A stretch of 25,518 bases of DNA from Verrucomicrobiota bacterium (GTDB lineage Bacteria; Verrucomicrobiota; Verrucomicrobiia; Opitutales; Opitutaceae): contig JAFAAS010000170.1 in assembly GCA_023426435.1 (NCBI GenBank), positions 1 through 25,518 on the forward strand. Reading direction: 5' to 3'. The position numbers were made by a program, and so were the translations under genes. The notes below the pieces were generated by a model that was given only the letters and a program-made list of their open reading frames with translations, did not search any database and had not been told where the DNA came from. Of this stretch, positions 14,459-22,376 are shown piece after piece. The number at the start of each line of letters is the position of its first letter. The first letter of the stretch is position 1.

Positions 14459-15385
14459 TCATCCGCCGCTCGTCTCGCCTCCCATCACCGGCAGCACGAT
14501 TCCCGTGATGTAGGACGAATCGGCATCCGACGCCAGAAACACATACGCCGGCGCCAGTTCCTCCGGCTGCGCCGGCCGCCCGATCGGTGTCTGACTGCCA
14601 AACTTCGCCACCTTCTCCTCGCTCGCGCCCGCATCCGCCACGTTCAACGGCGTCCAAACCGGCCCCGGCGCCACCGCATTCACGCGAATGCCACGCTCCA
14701 CCAAATCCATCGCGAGGGTCTTCGTCAGCGCGTTGATCGCTCCTTTGGTCGCGGAATAGTCCGGCAAACTCCCCGATCCGATAAGTCCCGTCTCCGAACT
14801 CGTCGCAATAATCGCCGCCCCGGGCTTCAAGTGCGGCAACGCCGCCTTCACCAACCAAAAATACGCATACACGTTCGTCTTGAAGGTGCGGTCGAATTCC
14901 TCGTCCTCCACCTCCTCCGGCTTCGCCTTCCGCATCTGATGCGCAGCGTTGGAAACCAGGATATCAAGCTGACCAAACTCACGCACCGTCTTCTCCACCG
15001 CTTGCCGGCACGCCTTCGCACTCGAGAGATCGCCCGGCAACAACAGGCATTTTCGCCCCGCCGACTCCACCGCTCGCTTCGTTTCCTGCGCGTCCGCCTC
15101 TTCAACCGGCAAATAACCGATCGCCACGTCCGCGCCTTCGCGGGCGAAAAGATACGCCACCGCCCGCCCGATGCCCGAATCCCCGCCCGTGATTAACGCC
15201 ACCTTCCGGTTGAGCTTTCCCGCGGCATGATACTGCGTCGCCTCCCAACGCGGCTTCGGATCCAGCCGACTCTCCAACCCCGGCGCTTTCTGCTTCTGCT
15301 TCGGAAACGGCGGCTCAGGCTGAGACTTGATCAGCGGCTTGCCGGTTGTTCGCCCTGACGAGACCTTGGCTTTCGACTTGCTCAT
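14459..15385 (-). CDS. SDR-family oxidoreductase, YghA/general-stress-protein-39 type
   Basis: A 308-residue NAD(P)-dependent short-chain dehydrogenase. An N-terminal extension of about 55 residues (Lys- and Pro-rich, containing PFPKQ and PGLESRLDPKP) precedes the Rossmann domain, a hallmark of the YghA-like group. The cofactor loop TGGDSGIG is at 66-73 and NAA at 146-148. The catalytic residues are Ser197, Tyr210 and Lys214 (YSATK). The C-terminal GIVLPVMGGE closes the fold as usual. ATG 15385 is preferred over a start 23 codons upstream. Members are often stress-induced; the physiological substrate is not established. It stands alone, with tRNA-Pro 98 bases upstream. Confidence 0.93.
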   Translation of the reverse strand: MSKSKAKVSSGRTTGKPLIKSQPEPPFPKQKQKAPGLESRLDPKPRWEATQYHAAGKLNRKVALITGGDSGIGRAVAYLFAREGADVAIGYLPVEEADAQETKRAVESAGRKCLLLPGDLSSAKACRQAVEKTVREFGQLDILVSNAAHQMRKAKPEEVEDEEFDRTFKTNVYAYFWLVKAALPHLKPGAAIIATSSETGLIGSGSLPDYSATKGAINALTKTLAMDLVERGIRVNAVAPGPVWTPLNVADAGASEEKVAKFGSQTPIGRPAQPEELAPAYVFLASDADSSYITGIVLPVMGGETSGG

Positions 15386-15483
15386 GCCGCCATCGTAGCC
15401 GCGTCGCCGCACCAGTTCCGGCCACGCAGCTCGCCCGCTGCCCGACGTTTGCATGGGAAATCTCCCGCACGATCCGCGGCGAA

Positions 15484-15560
15484 TGGTCGGGGCGGCGAGA
15501 TTCGAACTCGCGACCTCCTGGTCCCAAACCAGGCGCTCTACCAGGCTAAGCTACACCCCG
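15484..15560 (-). tRNA. tRNA-Pro(TGG), CCA encoded
   Basis: The minus-strand cloverleaf has acceptor CGGGGTG pairing with CGCCCCG, including one G-U at position 6. The anticodon loop is TTTGGGA with anticodon TGG, the anticodon stem is CCTGG/CCAGG, and the T-loop is TTCGAAT. The discriminator is A and the 3' CCA is encoded at 15486-15484. All stems are intact. Confidence 0.97.
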
Positions 15561-15572
15561 TCTGACTCGCGC

Positions 15573-15601
15573 ATCGGACCCATGACACCGTGGTATGTCA
15601 A
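15573..15601 (-). promoter_or_regulatory. Candidate promoter of tRNA-Pro
   Basis: A perfect TTGACA -35 hexamer lies on the minus strand at 15601-15596. It is separated by 17 bases from TCCGAT (15578-15573), a poor -10. The position, about 12 bases before the mature tRNA 5' end, is right for a tRNA promoter. The -10 match is weak. Confidence 0.4.
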
Positions 15602-15687
15602 CGTCGGCGGCGGATCCAGTAAGACGCAAATACATGGATAAATAACGTGCAAACCCCCACTCCGCATCCATTCACTTGCACTAGCCC

Positions 15688-16449
15688 ATGAACTCTATCC
15701 GCTTCGTAACCTTTCTCGCTGCTCTGACGCTCAGTGCATCGCATTCCGCAGGACAACTTACTCTTTCACTTTCCGGATACGAACAAAGCTTCAGCTCGCT
15801 GGCATCGGGGTTGCCCGTCGGCTGGAGCGTTAACTCTAGTGTCACTCCATCATCGCTAGGCACAGAAGCCACTTTCACCTCTTCAACGACAACTTGGAGC
15901 AACACCACCATGGTATTTCGTAACATCGCGAGTTACCTTGGGAGCTCAGTCGGCGATAGTTCGAACGCCCAGTCCTCAAATATGAATCGGGCATTAGGTT
16001 GGCGGCCCAATAGCGTCTCCACTCGTAACGGCGCTGTGACCCTCCACATTGCAAACACCCTCGGACTACGAGACTTTAGCGTCGCTGTGACACTATTCAC
16101 GGCGAATAATGTCGGGGAGGCGGACCAAAGCTACAGCTTCGAATACCGGTTGGGCGATATCGGAGACTTTGTAACGCTCGGCACATATACAACGTCGGCG
16201 CCATTCGATCCGATCGAGTTGTCAGCCTCGTCGCTCACACTTGAAGCATTGGATAATCAGAGCAGCGCCGTCTTCTTCCGTGTTCGTGGCACGAGCACCG
16301 CGGGAACGAGCAACTTGGACACCTTGGGGATCGACAACTTTTCTCTCACTTACTCCGCCATCCCCGAGGCCTCCACCTACGCCGCACTCCTCGGCGCAGC
16401 ATCCTTGGCCGGCGCACTCATCTACCGCCGCCGAAGCAGGCAGGCCTAA
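15688..16449 (+). CDS. PEP-CTERM sorting-domain protein, lower GC than neighbours
   Basis: A 253-residue secreted protein. The signal peptide is about residues 1-22 (basic, hydrophobic core, ending SHSAG). The middle is a Ser/Thr-rich beta-strand domain with no recognised enzymatic motif. The C-terminal sorting signal, about 225-253, has IPEASTYA, a hydrophobic helix and a basic RRRSR tail. The family motif is usually PEP; here it reads PEA, a tolerated variant. Such proteins are exported, cut and anchored or released by an exosortase, which is not in this window. Sampled lines hand-count to about 52-55 percent GC against about 60-67 percent in sampled purU and symporter lines, and codons are less biased, hinting at transfer or relaxed selection. 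It converges on the TPR gene, three bases away. Confidence 0.87.
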   Translation: MNSIRFVTFLAALTLSASHSAGQLTLSLSGYEQSFSSLASGLPVGWSVNSSVTPSSLGTEATFTSSTTTWSNTTMVFRNIASYLGSSVGDSSNAQSSNMNRALGWRPNSVSTRNGAVTLHIANTLGLRDFSVAVTLFTANNVGEADQSYSFEYRLGDIGDFVTLGTYTTSAPFDPIELSASSLTLEALDNQSSAVFFRVRGTSTAGTSNLDTLGIDNFSLTYSAIPEASTYAALLGAASLAGALIYRRRSRQA

Positions 16450-16452
16450 ACT

Positions 16453-17193
16453 TTACTGCTTACCCGGCAGACTGATCGCGGGGGACGCATCCGCATCCGC
16501 CGACGCGCCCGCCTCGATCGCACCCGGCGTCGACGCCAACAACTGCAGCGTCCGCTGCGTCCATGGGCTCGTCGGATCCAGCTCCATCAGCTGATCCGCA
16601 TACGTTTTCACATCCGCTCCGTTCCCCGCCGCCGCCGCCAAGCTCGCGAGATGCGCGATCGCTTCCGCGCGGTAAGCTTTGATTTCATTCGCGTCATTCG
16701 CGATCGCCTTCAAGGCCGTCTCGCCTTCACCCGTGCGCCCCGCCTGATGTTTCGCCATCGCCGCGCCGAGTCGCGCCCGGCTCGCCAGCGGCCCAGCCTC
16801 CAAAATCGACGCCGCCTGATCATACGCCGTCGCCGCATCCGCGTGACGACGGTCGGCATACGCCTCGTCCGCGATCCGCAAATGGGCCACCCCCGCGAGT
16901 TGGTGACCTTCGTTCGCCCCCGCAAACGCCTTCAACTGCGCCGACGTCGTTGCCGCCGCATACGCCTGCTGGATATCACGCTGCTTCTTTTCCTGCAGCA
17001 TCTCCCACGCGCCCTGTCCCACAATCACCACCAGCACCAGCGCCGCGAGCCCCAGCAACGCCTTCGCGTTCTTCTGCCAAAACGTCCACAAGCGCTCGTC
17101 GAACGGCGGCACCACCGGCCCACCTTGCGCAGGCTGCGAGTCTGATTTTCCGCCGGAGGGTGTGGGGCTTGAGGACGAGGGAGACGTGGACAT
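16453..17193 (-). CDS. Membrane-anchored TPR-like (YfgM/BepA-type) protein
   Basis: A 246-residue protein. A Ser/Pro/Gly-rich N-terminus (about 1-30) is followed by a segment before one membrane helix at about 45-63 (LLGLAALVLVVIVGQGAW). The rest is an alpha-helical repeat region with alanine-rich TPR-like units around 78-215, then a loose acidic tail. This arrangement fits YfgM-like proteins that bind the Sec translocon and chaperones in the periplasm; the link is by architecture only. ATG 17193 is used; an alternative TTG lies five codons upstream. It is convergent with the PEP-CTERM gene. Between it and purU upstream on the same strand are 79 bases. Confidence 0.8.
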   Translation of the reverse strand: MSTSPSSSSPTPSGGKSDSQPAQGGPVVPPFDERLWTFWQKNAKALLGLAALVLVVIVGQGAWEMLQEKKQRDIQQAYAAATTSAQLKAFAGANEGHQLAGVAHLRIADEAYADRRHADAATAYDQAASILEAGPLASRARLGAAMAKHQAGRTGEGETALKAIANDANEIKAYRAEAIAHLASLAAAAGNGADVKTYADQLMELDPTSPWTQRTLQLLASTPGAIEAGASADADASPAISLPGKQ

Positions 17194-17272
17194 GACAGGA
17201 GTTTTCAAGTTCGTGAACCGGCGACCGAAACAGATCGCTTCCCACGCGTAAAGGCGGGAGTTGCGCCGACGC

Positions 17273-18130
17273 TCAGTCGAACACCACCGTCTTGTTCCCG
17301 TAAGCCAGCACGCGCGCGTCCAGATGCCAGCGCACCGCCTGCGCCAGCACGCGCTTCTCCAGATCGCGCCCCATCCGGATCAAATCGTCCACGCCCTGCC
17401 GGTGCGTCACCCGCGTCACATCCTGATGAATGATCGGTCCTTCATCGAGATCCCGCGTCGCGTAATGCGCCGTCGCTCCGATCAACTTCACCCCGCGCGC
17501 ATGCGCCTGATGATACGGCCGCCCGCCCGCAAACGCCGGCAGGAACGAATGGTGGATATTGATCACCGGCCGTGCCCACCGCTCCAGAAAATCCGCCGAC
17601 AGCACCTGCATGTAGCGCGCCAGCACGACGAGATCGACCGACAACTCCTTCAACAACGCGATCTGCCGCGCCTCCGCCGCAGCCTTCGTCTCCGCCGTGA
17701 GCGGCACGTGATGATAAGGCAGCCCATATCCCTGCGCCGCCTCCCGCAAATCCGGGTGATTCGAAATCACCGCCACCAACTCCCCCGCAAATTCTCCCGC
17801 TCTCCAACGCAACGCCAGATCGTGAAAACAATGATCCGCCTTCGAAACAAACACCGCCACCCGCGCCCGTTGCGCCGACGACGATACCCGCGCCTGCATC
17901 CCCAGCGAAGCCGCAAACGCCCGAAACGCCTCCCCATCCGCCGACGAACCTCCACTCTGCGGCACCCACTCCACGCGCTGGAAAAATACGCCCGCTTCCA
18001 TGTCGCGATGTTGATCCGCATGCAGGATGTTCCCGCCGCGCTCGAAGATCCAACCCGCCACCCGCGCCACCAGACCCGGCTGGTCCGGACCGTGAAGAAG
18101 CGCCACGAGGGTATCAGCAGAAGACGACAT
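17273..18130 (-). CDS. purU: Formyltetrahydrofolate deformylase
   Basis: Hydrolyses 10-formyl-tetrahydrofolate to formate and tetrahydrofolate, balancing the one-carbon pool. It is 285 residues. An N-terminal ACT domain (about 1-80, DTLVALLHGPDQPGLVARV) senses glycine or methionine in characterised members. The formyl-transferase-like catalytic domain is at about 88-285. The catalytic triad of this fold is present as Asn191 and His193 in NIHHSFLPAF and Asp229 in DLDEGPII. The length matches the family. Upstream by 71 bases on the same strand is a PEP-CTERM gene; operon linkage is possible but functionally unexplained. Confidence 0.96.
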   Translation of the reverse strand: MSSSADTLVALLHGPDQPGLVARVAGWIFERGGNILHADQHRDMEAGVFFQRVEWVPQSGGSSADGEAFRAFAASLGMQARVSSSAQRARVAVFVSKADHCFHDLALRWRAGEFAGELVAVISNHPDLREAAQGYGLPYHHVPLTAETKAAAEARQIALLKELSVDLVVLARYMQVLSADFLERWARPVINIHHSFLPAFAGGRPYHQAHARGVKLIGATAHYATRDLDEGPIIHQDVTRVTHRQGVDDLIRMGRDLEKRVLAQAVRWHLDARVLAYGNKTVVFD

Positions 18131-18201
18131 GGATGCGAACCCTACAAGGTCCGCCCCACATTTGTCACGCCCCGCGTCTCACCCCGCCGCGCCTCGCGCT
18201 T

Positions 18202-18816
18202 TCAGAACGCTCGCGCTCCCCGGCGCCGGCGCAGTCTCAGAAAGACGGATACACCCAACACCGCCGCTCCCATCACCGCGTAAGCGGAAGGCTCCGGAGC
18301 CGGCACCATGACGATCGAGGTGATCACCCCGTCGCCATACCCCGCCCAGCTGAAATCGCTCGCGCGCAACAACACGTCGTGAACCACCAGCTCTCCCGGC
18401 GATACCAGTCGCCGCGGAAATCCCTGCTCCTCTGCTCCGCCCAGGAAATCGTTCTGCAGCGAAAACCACCATCCCGCCGCCGTCTCCCCGCGCAACAAAT
18501 AGCTTGTCCACGGCCCGGACGCCGACGGCCCGCGCCACACCTCCAGCGCCGCGTTCTGCAGCGCGAACCGCTCCTCGCCGATCCGCAACATCGCCGCCGC
18601 CGGCACATACGAGCTCCGCCCCTCTCCTTCCACGTCTTCCAACCTGAAATCGAAGCGCACCTGCGCCCACCCCGGCAAAAAGCCCGGCGCAGCATTCCCA
18701 TTCTCCAGATGCTCGAGCGAGCCCTCCCCCTCCACCCGAATCAATTGCGCCCCAGCCGCCGGCGCCAACGCCAACGCCACCACCACCCTCGCAACGCGGA
18801 CCGGATCGAAGCGCAT
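18202..18816 (-). CDS. PEP-CTERM sorting-domain protein
   Basis: A 204-residue secreted protein. The signal peptide is about 1-23 (RVVVALALAPAAGA). The mature part resembles a small beta-rich secreted domain; I see no catalytic motif. The C-terminal PEP-CTERM tag is complete: PAPEPSAYA at 172-180, then a short hydrophobic segment and the basic RLRRRRG. Unlike the other PEP-CTERM gene in this window, its base composition resembles its neighbours. The sorting enzyme, an exosortase, must lie elsewhere. It is upstream of purU on the same strand. Confidence 0.87.
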   Translation of the reverse strand: MRFDPVRVARVVVALALAPAAGAQLIRVEGEGSLEHLENGNAAPGFLPGWAQVRFDFRLEDVEGEGRSSYVPAAAMLRIGEERFALQNAALEVWRGPSASGPWTSYLLRGETAAGWWFSLQNDFLGGAEEQGFPRRLVSPGELVVHDVLLRASDFSWAGYGDGVITSIVMVPAPEPSAYAVMGAAVLGVSVFLRLRRRRGARAF

Positions 18817-18973
18817 GCAAAAAGATAGCGGAACGCCGCCCCCGTGGGCATCGGGTGAATCCCGTTTCTGGATACACCGCGAAAAGCGCCGCGACCCTAA
18901 CGACTTTCAACCGCGCCGGCTCCCCGGACATCGCGAAGGCCCGCGATACGGGAAACACGCACCTCGCTAAACC

Positions 18974-18993
18974 GGCGCCGAATTCACGGCGCC
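18974..18993. terminator. Hairpin downstream of carB
   Basis: GGCGCCG (18974-18980) and CGGCGCC (18987-18993) form a perfect 7-bp stem with a 6-base loop. It ends 10 bases past the carB stop on the minus strand. No U-run follows, so termination strength is doubtful. Confidence 0.45.
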
Positions 18994-19003
18994 GTCGCTG
19001 ACT

Positions 19004-22000
19004 TTAAAGCACGTTGACGTTGCCGCGATACTGCTGGATCGGCTTCACCGCCACCGGCTTCTCCTTCAGCGCCTCAATGCCCTTCACCGCCGCCTGCGCG
19101 CCGGAAATCGTCGTCATGATGCAGACGTTGTGAGCATACGCCGCCGCCCGGATGGCGTTCTCGTCCCGCCGCGGAATCATCCCGCTCGGCGTGTTGATCA
19201 CCATCTGGATCTGCCCGTTCTTGATCATGTCGACGGCCGTCGGACGCCCTTCGTTGATCTTCGCCAGCCGCTTCACCGCGACACCTTTCTCGCTCAACAC
19301 CTGCGCCGTTCCGCTCGTCGAATAAATCGAAAAGCCCAGCGCTTCGAGCCGGCGCGCAATATCCACCGCCCGCGACTTGTCGGATTCCTTCACCGACAGG
19401 AACACATTGCCCTTCGTCGGCAGTCCCGGCTTCGCCGCCGCTTGCGCCTTCGCAAACGCGATCCCGAGGTCCGCGTCGAGGCCCATGACCTCGCCCGTCG
19501 AACGCATCTCCGGACCGAGCGCGATCGTCGCCCCGGGGAAACGCACGAAGGGAAACACCGCTTCCTTCACGCACCAGTGCTTCGGCGTCTGCTCGCGCGT
19601 GAAACCGAGATCCTTCAGCTTCTCGCCCGCCATCACCTTCGCCGCGAGCTTCGCGAGCGGCACACCGATCGCCTTCGCCACGAACGGCACCGTGCGCGAC
19701 GCGCGGGGATTCACTTCAAGGACATAGAGCTGGTTGTCCTTGATCGCGAACTGCACGTTCATCAGGCCGATCACGTTCAACTCCTTCGCGAGCGCATAGG
19801 TCGCGCGGCGAACCGTCTCCAGCATCTCGCGCCCGAGCGTGTGCGGCGGCATCACCATCGCCGCGTCGCCCGAATGCACGCCCGCAAACTCGATGTGCTC
19901 GAGCATTCCGCCGATCACCGATGTCTCACCATCGCTGATACAATCGACGTCGAGCTCGATCGCGTCCTCAAGGAACTTGTCGATCAGCACCGGCTTGTCC
20001 GGCATCACGTCGAACGCCTGCCGCACCACCCCGCGAAACTCCTCTTCGCTGTAAACGATGAACATGCCGCGCCCGCCCAATACGAACGACGGCCGCAACA
20101 ACACCGGAAACCCGATCTCCTTCGCAAACGCCAGCGCGTCCGCCTCGTTCATCGCCGTGCGATTCGCCGGCGACTTCAGCTTCAGCTTGTCGAGAATCGC
20201 CGAGAACAGCTTCCGATCCTCCGCCGTATCGATGCTCTCCGGCGACGTGCCGATGATGTTCACGCCGTTCTTCTTCAACGCGCTCGCGAGGTTCAACGGC
20301 GTCTGCCCGCCGAACTGCACGATCGCGCCGTCGCACTTTTCCTGCTGATAAATTTCCAGCACGTCCTCCAGCGTCAACGGCTCGAAATACAACCGGTCGC
20401 TCGTGTCGTAATCCGTCGAAACCGTCTCCGGATTCGAGTTCACCATCACGCTTTCATAACCGAGCTCGCGCAACGCGAAGCTCGCATGCACGCAGCAATA
20501 ATCGAACTCGATGCCCTGCCCGATCCGGTTCGGCCCGCCGCCGAGAATCATGATCTTCTTCGTTCCCTTCGGCGGCATCACTTCGTTCTCGTCGCCGTAA
20601 CTGGAATAGTAATACGGCGTGAACGCCTCGAACTCCGCCGCGCACGTATCCACCAGTCGATACGTCGTCTCGATGCCGCGCTTCTTCCGCTCCGCGCGCA
20701 CCGCCTGCAAATCGCTCTTCAGCACGTGCGCGATCTGCACGTCCGAAAAACCAAACTGCTTCGCGCGGCGCAGCGTCGTCGTGTCGATCGTCGCCAGCGT
20801 TTGCTTCGCGAGATCCTGCTCCATCTCGAAGATCTCGCGGAGTTGATGCAGGAACCAGGGATCGATCTTCGTCAGATCGAAAATCCGCTCGACCGAATAG
20901 CCCGCGCGAAACGCATGCCGGATGTAGAAGATCCGCTCCGAATTCGGCGTGCCGAGCTTCGCATTGATCACCTTCTCCTCCACCGGCTCGTCGCCGCCGT
21001 GTTTTCCACCCCCGCCGAAACCACGCGCTCCGATTTCCAACGAGCGCAGACACTTCTGCATCGACTCCTTGAAGGTCCGCCCGATCGCCATCGCCTCGCC
21101 GACCGACTTCATCGCCGAGGTCAGCGTCGCATCCGCATCCGGGAACTTCTCGAACGTGAACCGCGGAATCTTCGTCACCACATAGTCGATCGTCGGCTCG
21201 AAACTCGCCGGCGTCAGACGCGTGATGTCGTTCTTCAACTCATCCAGCGTGTAACCGACCGCCAGCTTCGCCGCGATCTTCGCGATCGGGAAACCCGTCG
21301 CCTTCGACGCCAGCGCCGACGAGCGCGACACGCGGGGATTCATCTCGATCACCACCATGCGGCCGCTCACCGGATCGACCGAAAACTGGATATTCGAACC
21401 ACCCGTCTCGACGCCGATTTCGCGGATCACCGCAAACGACGCGTCGCGCATCACTTGATATTCCTTGTCCGTCAGCGTCATCGCCGGCGCGACCGTGATC
21501 GAATCGCCCGTATGCACGCCCATCGGATCGAAATTCTCGATCGAGCAGATCACGACACACTGATCCTTGTGGTCGCGCATCACCTCCATCTCGTATTCCT
21601 TCCACCCGAGCAGACACTCCTCCACCAGCACTTCGTGCACCGGCGAAAGATCCAATCCGTTCGCCACGATCCGCTCGAACTCTTCCTTGTTGTAAGCGAT
21701 GCCGCCGCCGCTGCCGCCCAGCGTAAACGAGGGCCGGATAATCAACGGATACGTCCCCAACACCTCCGCCGCCGCCCGAGCTTCCTCCATCGATTTCACC
21801 GTGCGCGACTTCGCCACATCGAGACCGATCTTCAGCATCGCCTGCTTGAACAGCTCACGATCCTCGCCTTTCGCGATCGCCGCCGGCTTCGCCCCGATCA
21901 TCTCCACGCCATACTTCTCGAGCACACCGGCCTTGTGCAGCTCCATCGAAAGATTCAACGCCGTCTGGCCACCCAGGGTCGGCAGCAACGCCGAGGGTTT

Positions 22001-22243
22001 TTCCGCCGCAATGATCTTCTCCAGCATCTCGACCGTGAGCGGCTCGATGTAAGTCACATCCGCGAATTCCGGATCGGTCATGATCGTCGCCGGATTCGAG
22101 TTCACGAGGATGACCCGATAGCCTTCCTCTTTCAGCGCTTTGCACGCCTGCGTGCCCGAGTAATCGAACTCGCATGCCTGGCCGATCACGATCGGGCCGG
22201 CGCCAATGATCAGGATGGATTTTAAATCGGGGCGTTTAGGCAT
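19004..22243 (-). CDS. carB: Carbamoyl-phosphate synthase large subunit
   Basis: Makes carbamoyl phosphate from bicarbonate, ammonia (supplied by the glutaminase subunit CarA) and two ATP, feeding pyrimidine and arginine synthesis. It is 1079 residues, the normal length. The order of parts is the carboxy-phosphate ATP-grasp half at about 1-400 (IIGAGPIVIGQACEFDYSG near the start; GGSGGG ATP loop), a connecting oligomerisation domain at about 400-550, the carbamoyl-phosphate ATP-grasp half at about 555-940 (ILGGGPNRIGQGIEFDYC), and the C-terminal methylglyoxal-synthase-like allosteric domain at about 940-1079. carA is not in the window, so the two subunits are encoded apart or carA lies outside. 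It starts at ATG 22243, with no Shine-Dalgarno. Confidence 0.98.
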   Translation of the reverse strand: MPKRPDLKSILIIGAGPIVIGQACEFDYSGTQACKALKEEGYRVILVNSNPATIMTDPEFADVTYIEPLTVEMLEKIIAAEKPSALLPTLGGQTALNLSMELHKAGVLEKYGVEMIGAKPAAIAKGEDRELFKQAMLKIGLDVAKSRTVKSMEEARAAAEVLGTYPLIIRPSFTLGGSGGGIAYNKEEFERIVANGLDLSPVHEVLVEECLLGWKEYEMEVMRDHKDQCVVICSIENFDPMGVHTGDSITVAPAMTLTDKEYQVMRDASFAVIREIGVETGGSNIQFSVDPVSGRMVVIEMNPRVSRSSALASKATGFPIAKIAAKLAVGYTLDELKNDITRLTPASFEPTIDYVVTKIPRFTFEKFPDADATLTSAMKSVGEAMAIGRTFKESMQKCLRSLEIGARGFGGGGKHGGDEPVEEKVINAKLGTPNSERIFYIRHAFRAGYSVERIFDLTKIDPWFLHQLREIFEMEQDLAKQTLATIDTTTLRRAKQFGFSDVQIAHVLKSDLQAVRAERKKRGIETTYRLVDTCAAEFEAFTPYYYSSYGDENEVMPPKGTKKIMILGGGPNRIGQGIEFDYCCVHASFALRELGYESVMVNSNPETVSTDYDTSDRLYFEPLTLEDVLEIYQQEKCDGAIVQFGGQTPLNLASALKKNGVNIIGTSPESIDTAEDRKLFSAILDKLKLKSPANRTAMNEADALAFAKEIGFPVLLRPSFVLGGRGMFIVYSEEEFRGVVRQAFDVMPDKPVLIDKFLEDAIELDVDCISDGETSVIGGMLEHIEFAGVHSGDAAMVMPPHTLGREMLETVRRATYALAKELNVIGLMNVQFAIKDNQLYVLEVNPRASRTVPFVAKAIGVPLAKLAAKVMAGEKLKDLGFTREQTPKHWCVKEAVFPFVRFPGATIALGPEMRSTGEVMGLDADLGIAFAKAQAAAKPGLPTKGNVFLSVKESDKSRAVDIARRLEALGFSIYSTSGTAQVLSEKGVAVKRLAKINEGRPTAVDMIKNGQIQMVINTPSGMIPRRDENAIRAAAYAHNVCIMTTISGAQAAVKGIEALKEKPVAVKPIQQYRGNVNVL

Positions 22244-22376
22244 GTGCGTAGATTTCGGCGAGAGTTGAGCGCACCGAAACCGTCCGCAAGCGGGAAACGC
22301 GATCCGCCGCGCTCAGGCCGCCTCGCCGCGCCCAATCCGCCGCTTCATCCCGCCCCCGATCAGCCCACCCGCCCGC

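Noticed and set aside
13036..15625. The phrase GATCCAGTAAG occurring at about 13044 and 15614
   Set aside because: Eleven bases shared twice without flanking similarity or symmetry; probably chance.
19130..22225. A 1031-codon open frame antisense to carB
   Set aside because: It is arginine/histidine-rich low-complexity sequence that mirrors carB codon by codon. carB itself is unmistakable; the frame exists only because C-rich third positions rarely give stops on the other strand.
22244..22376. A possible terminator or leader structure between the response regulator and carB
   Set aside because: The region is GC-rich with several partial pairings but no single clean hairpin or U-run, and no pyrimidine-type attenuator is recognisable.
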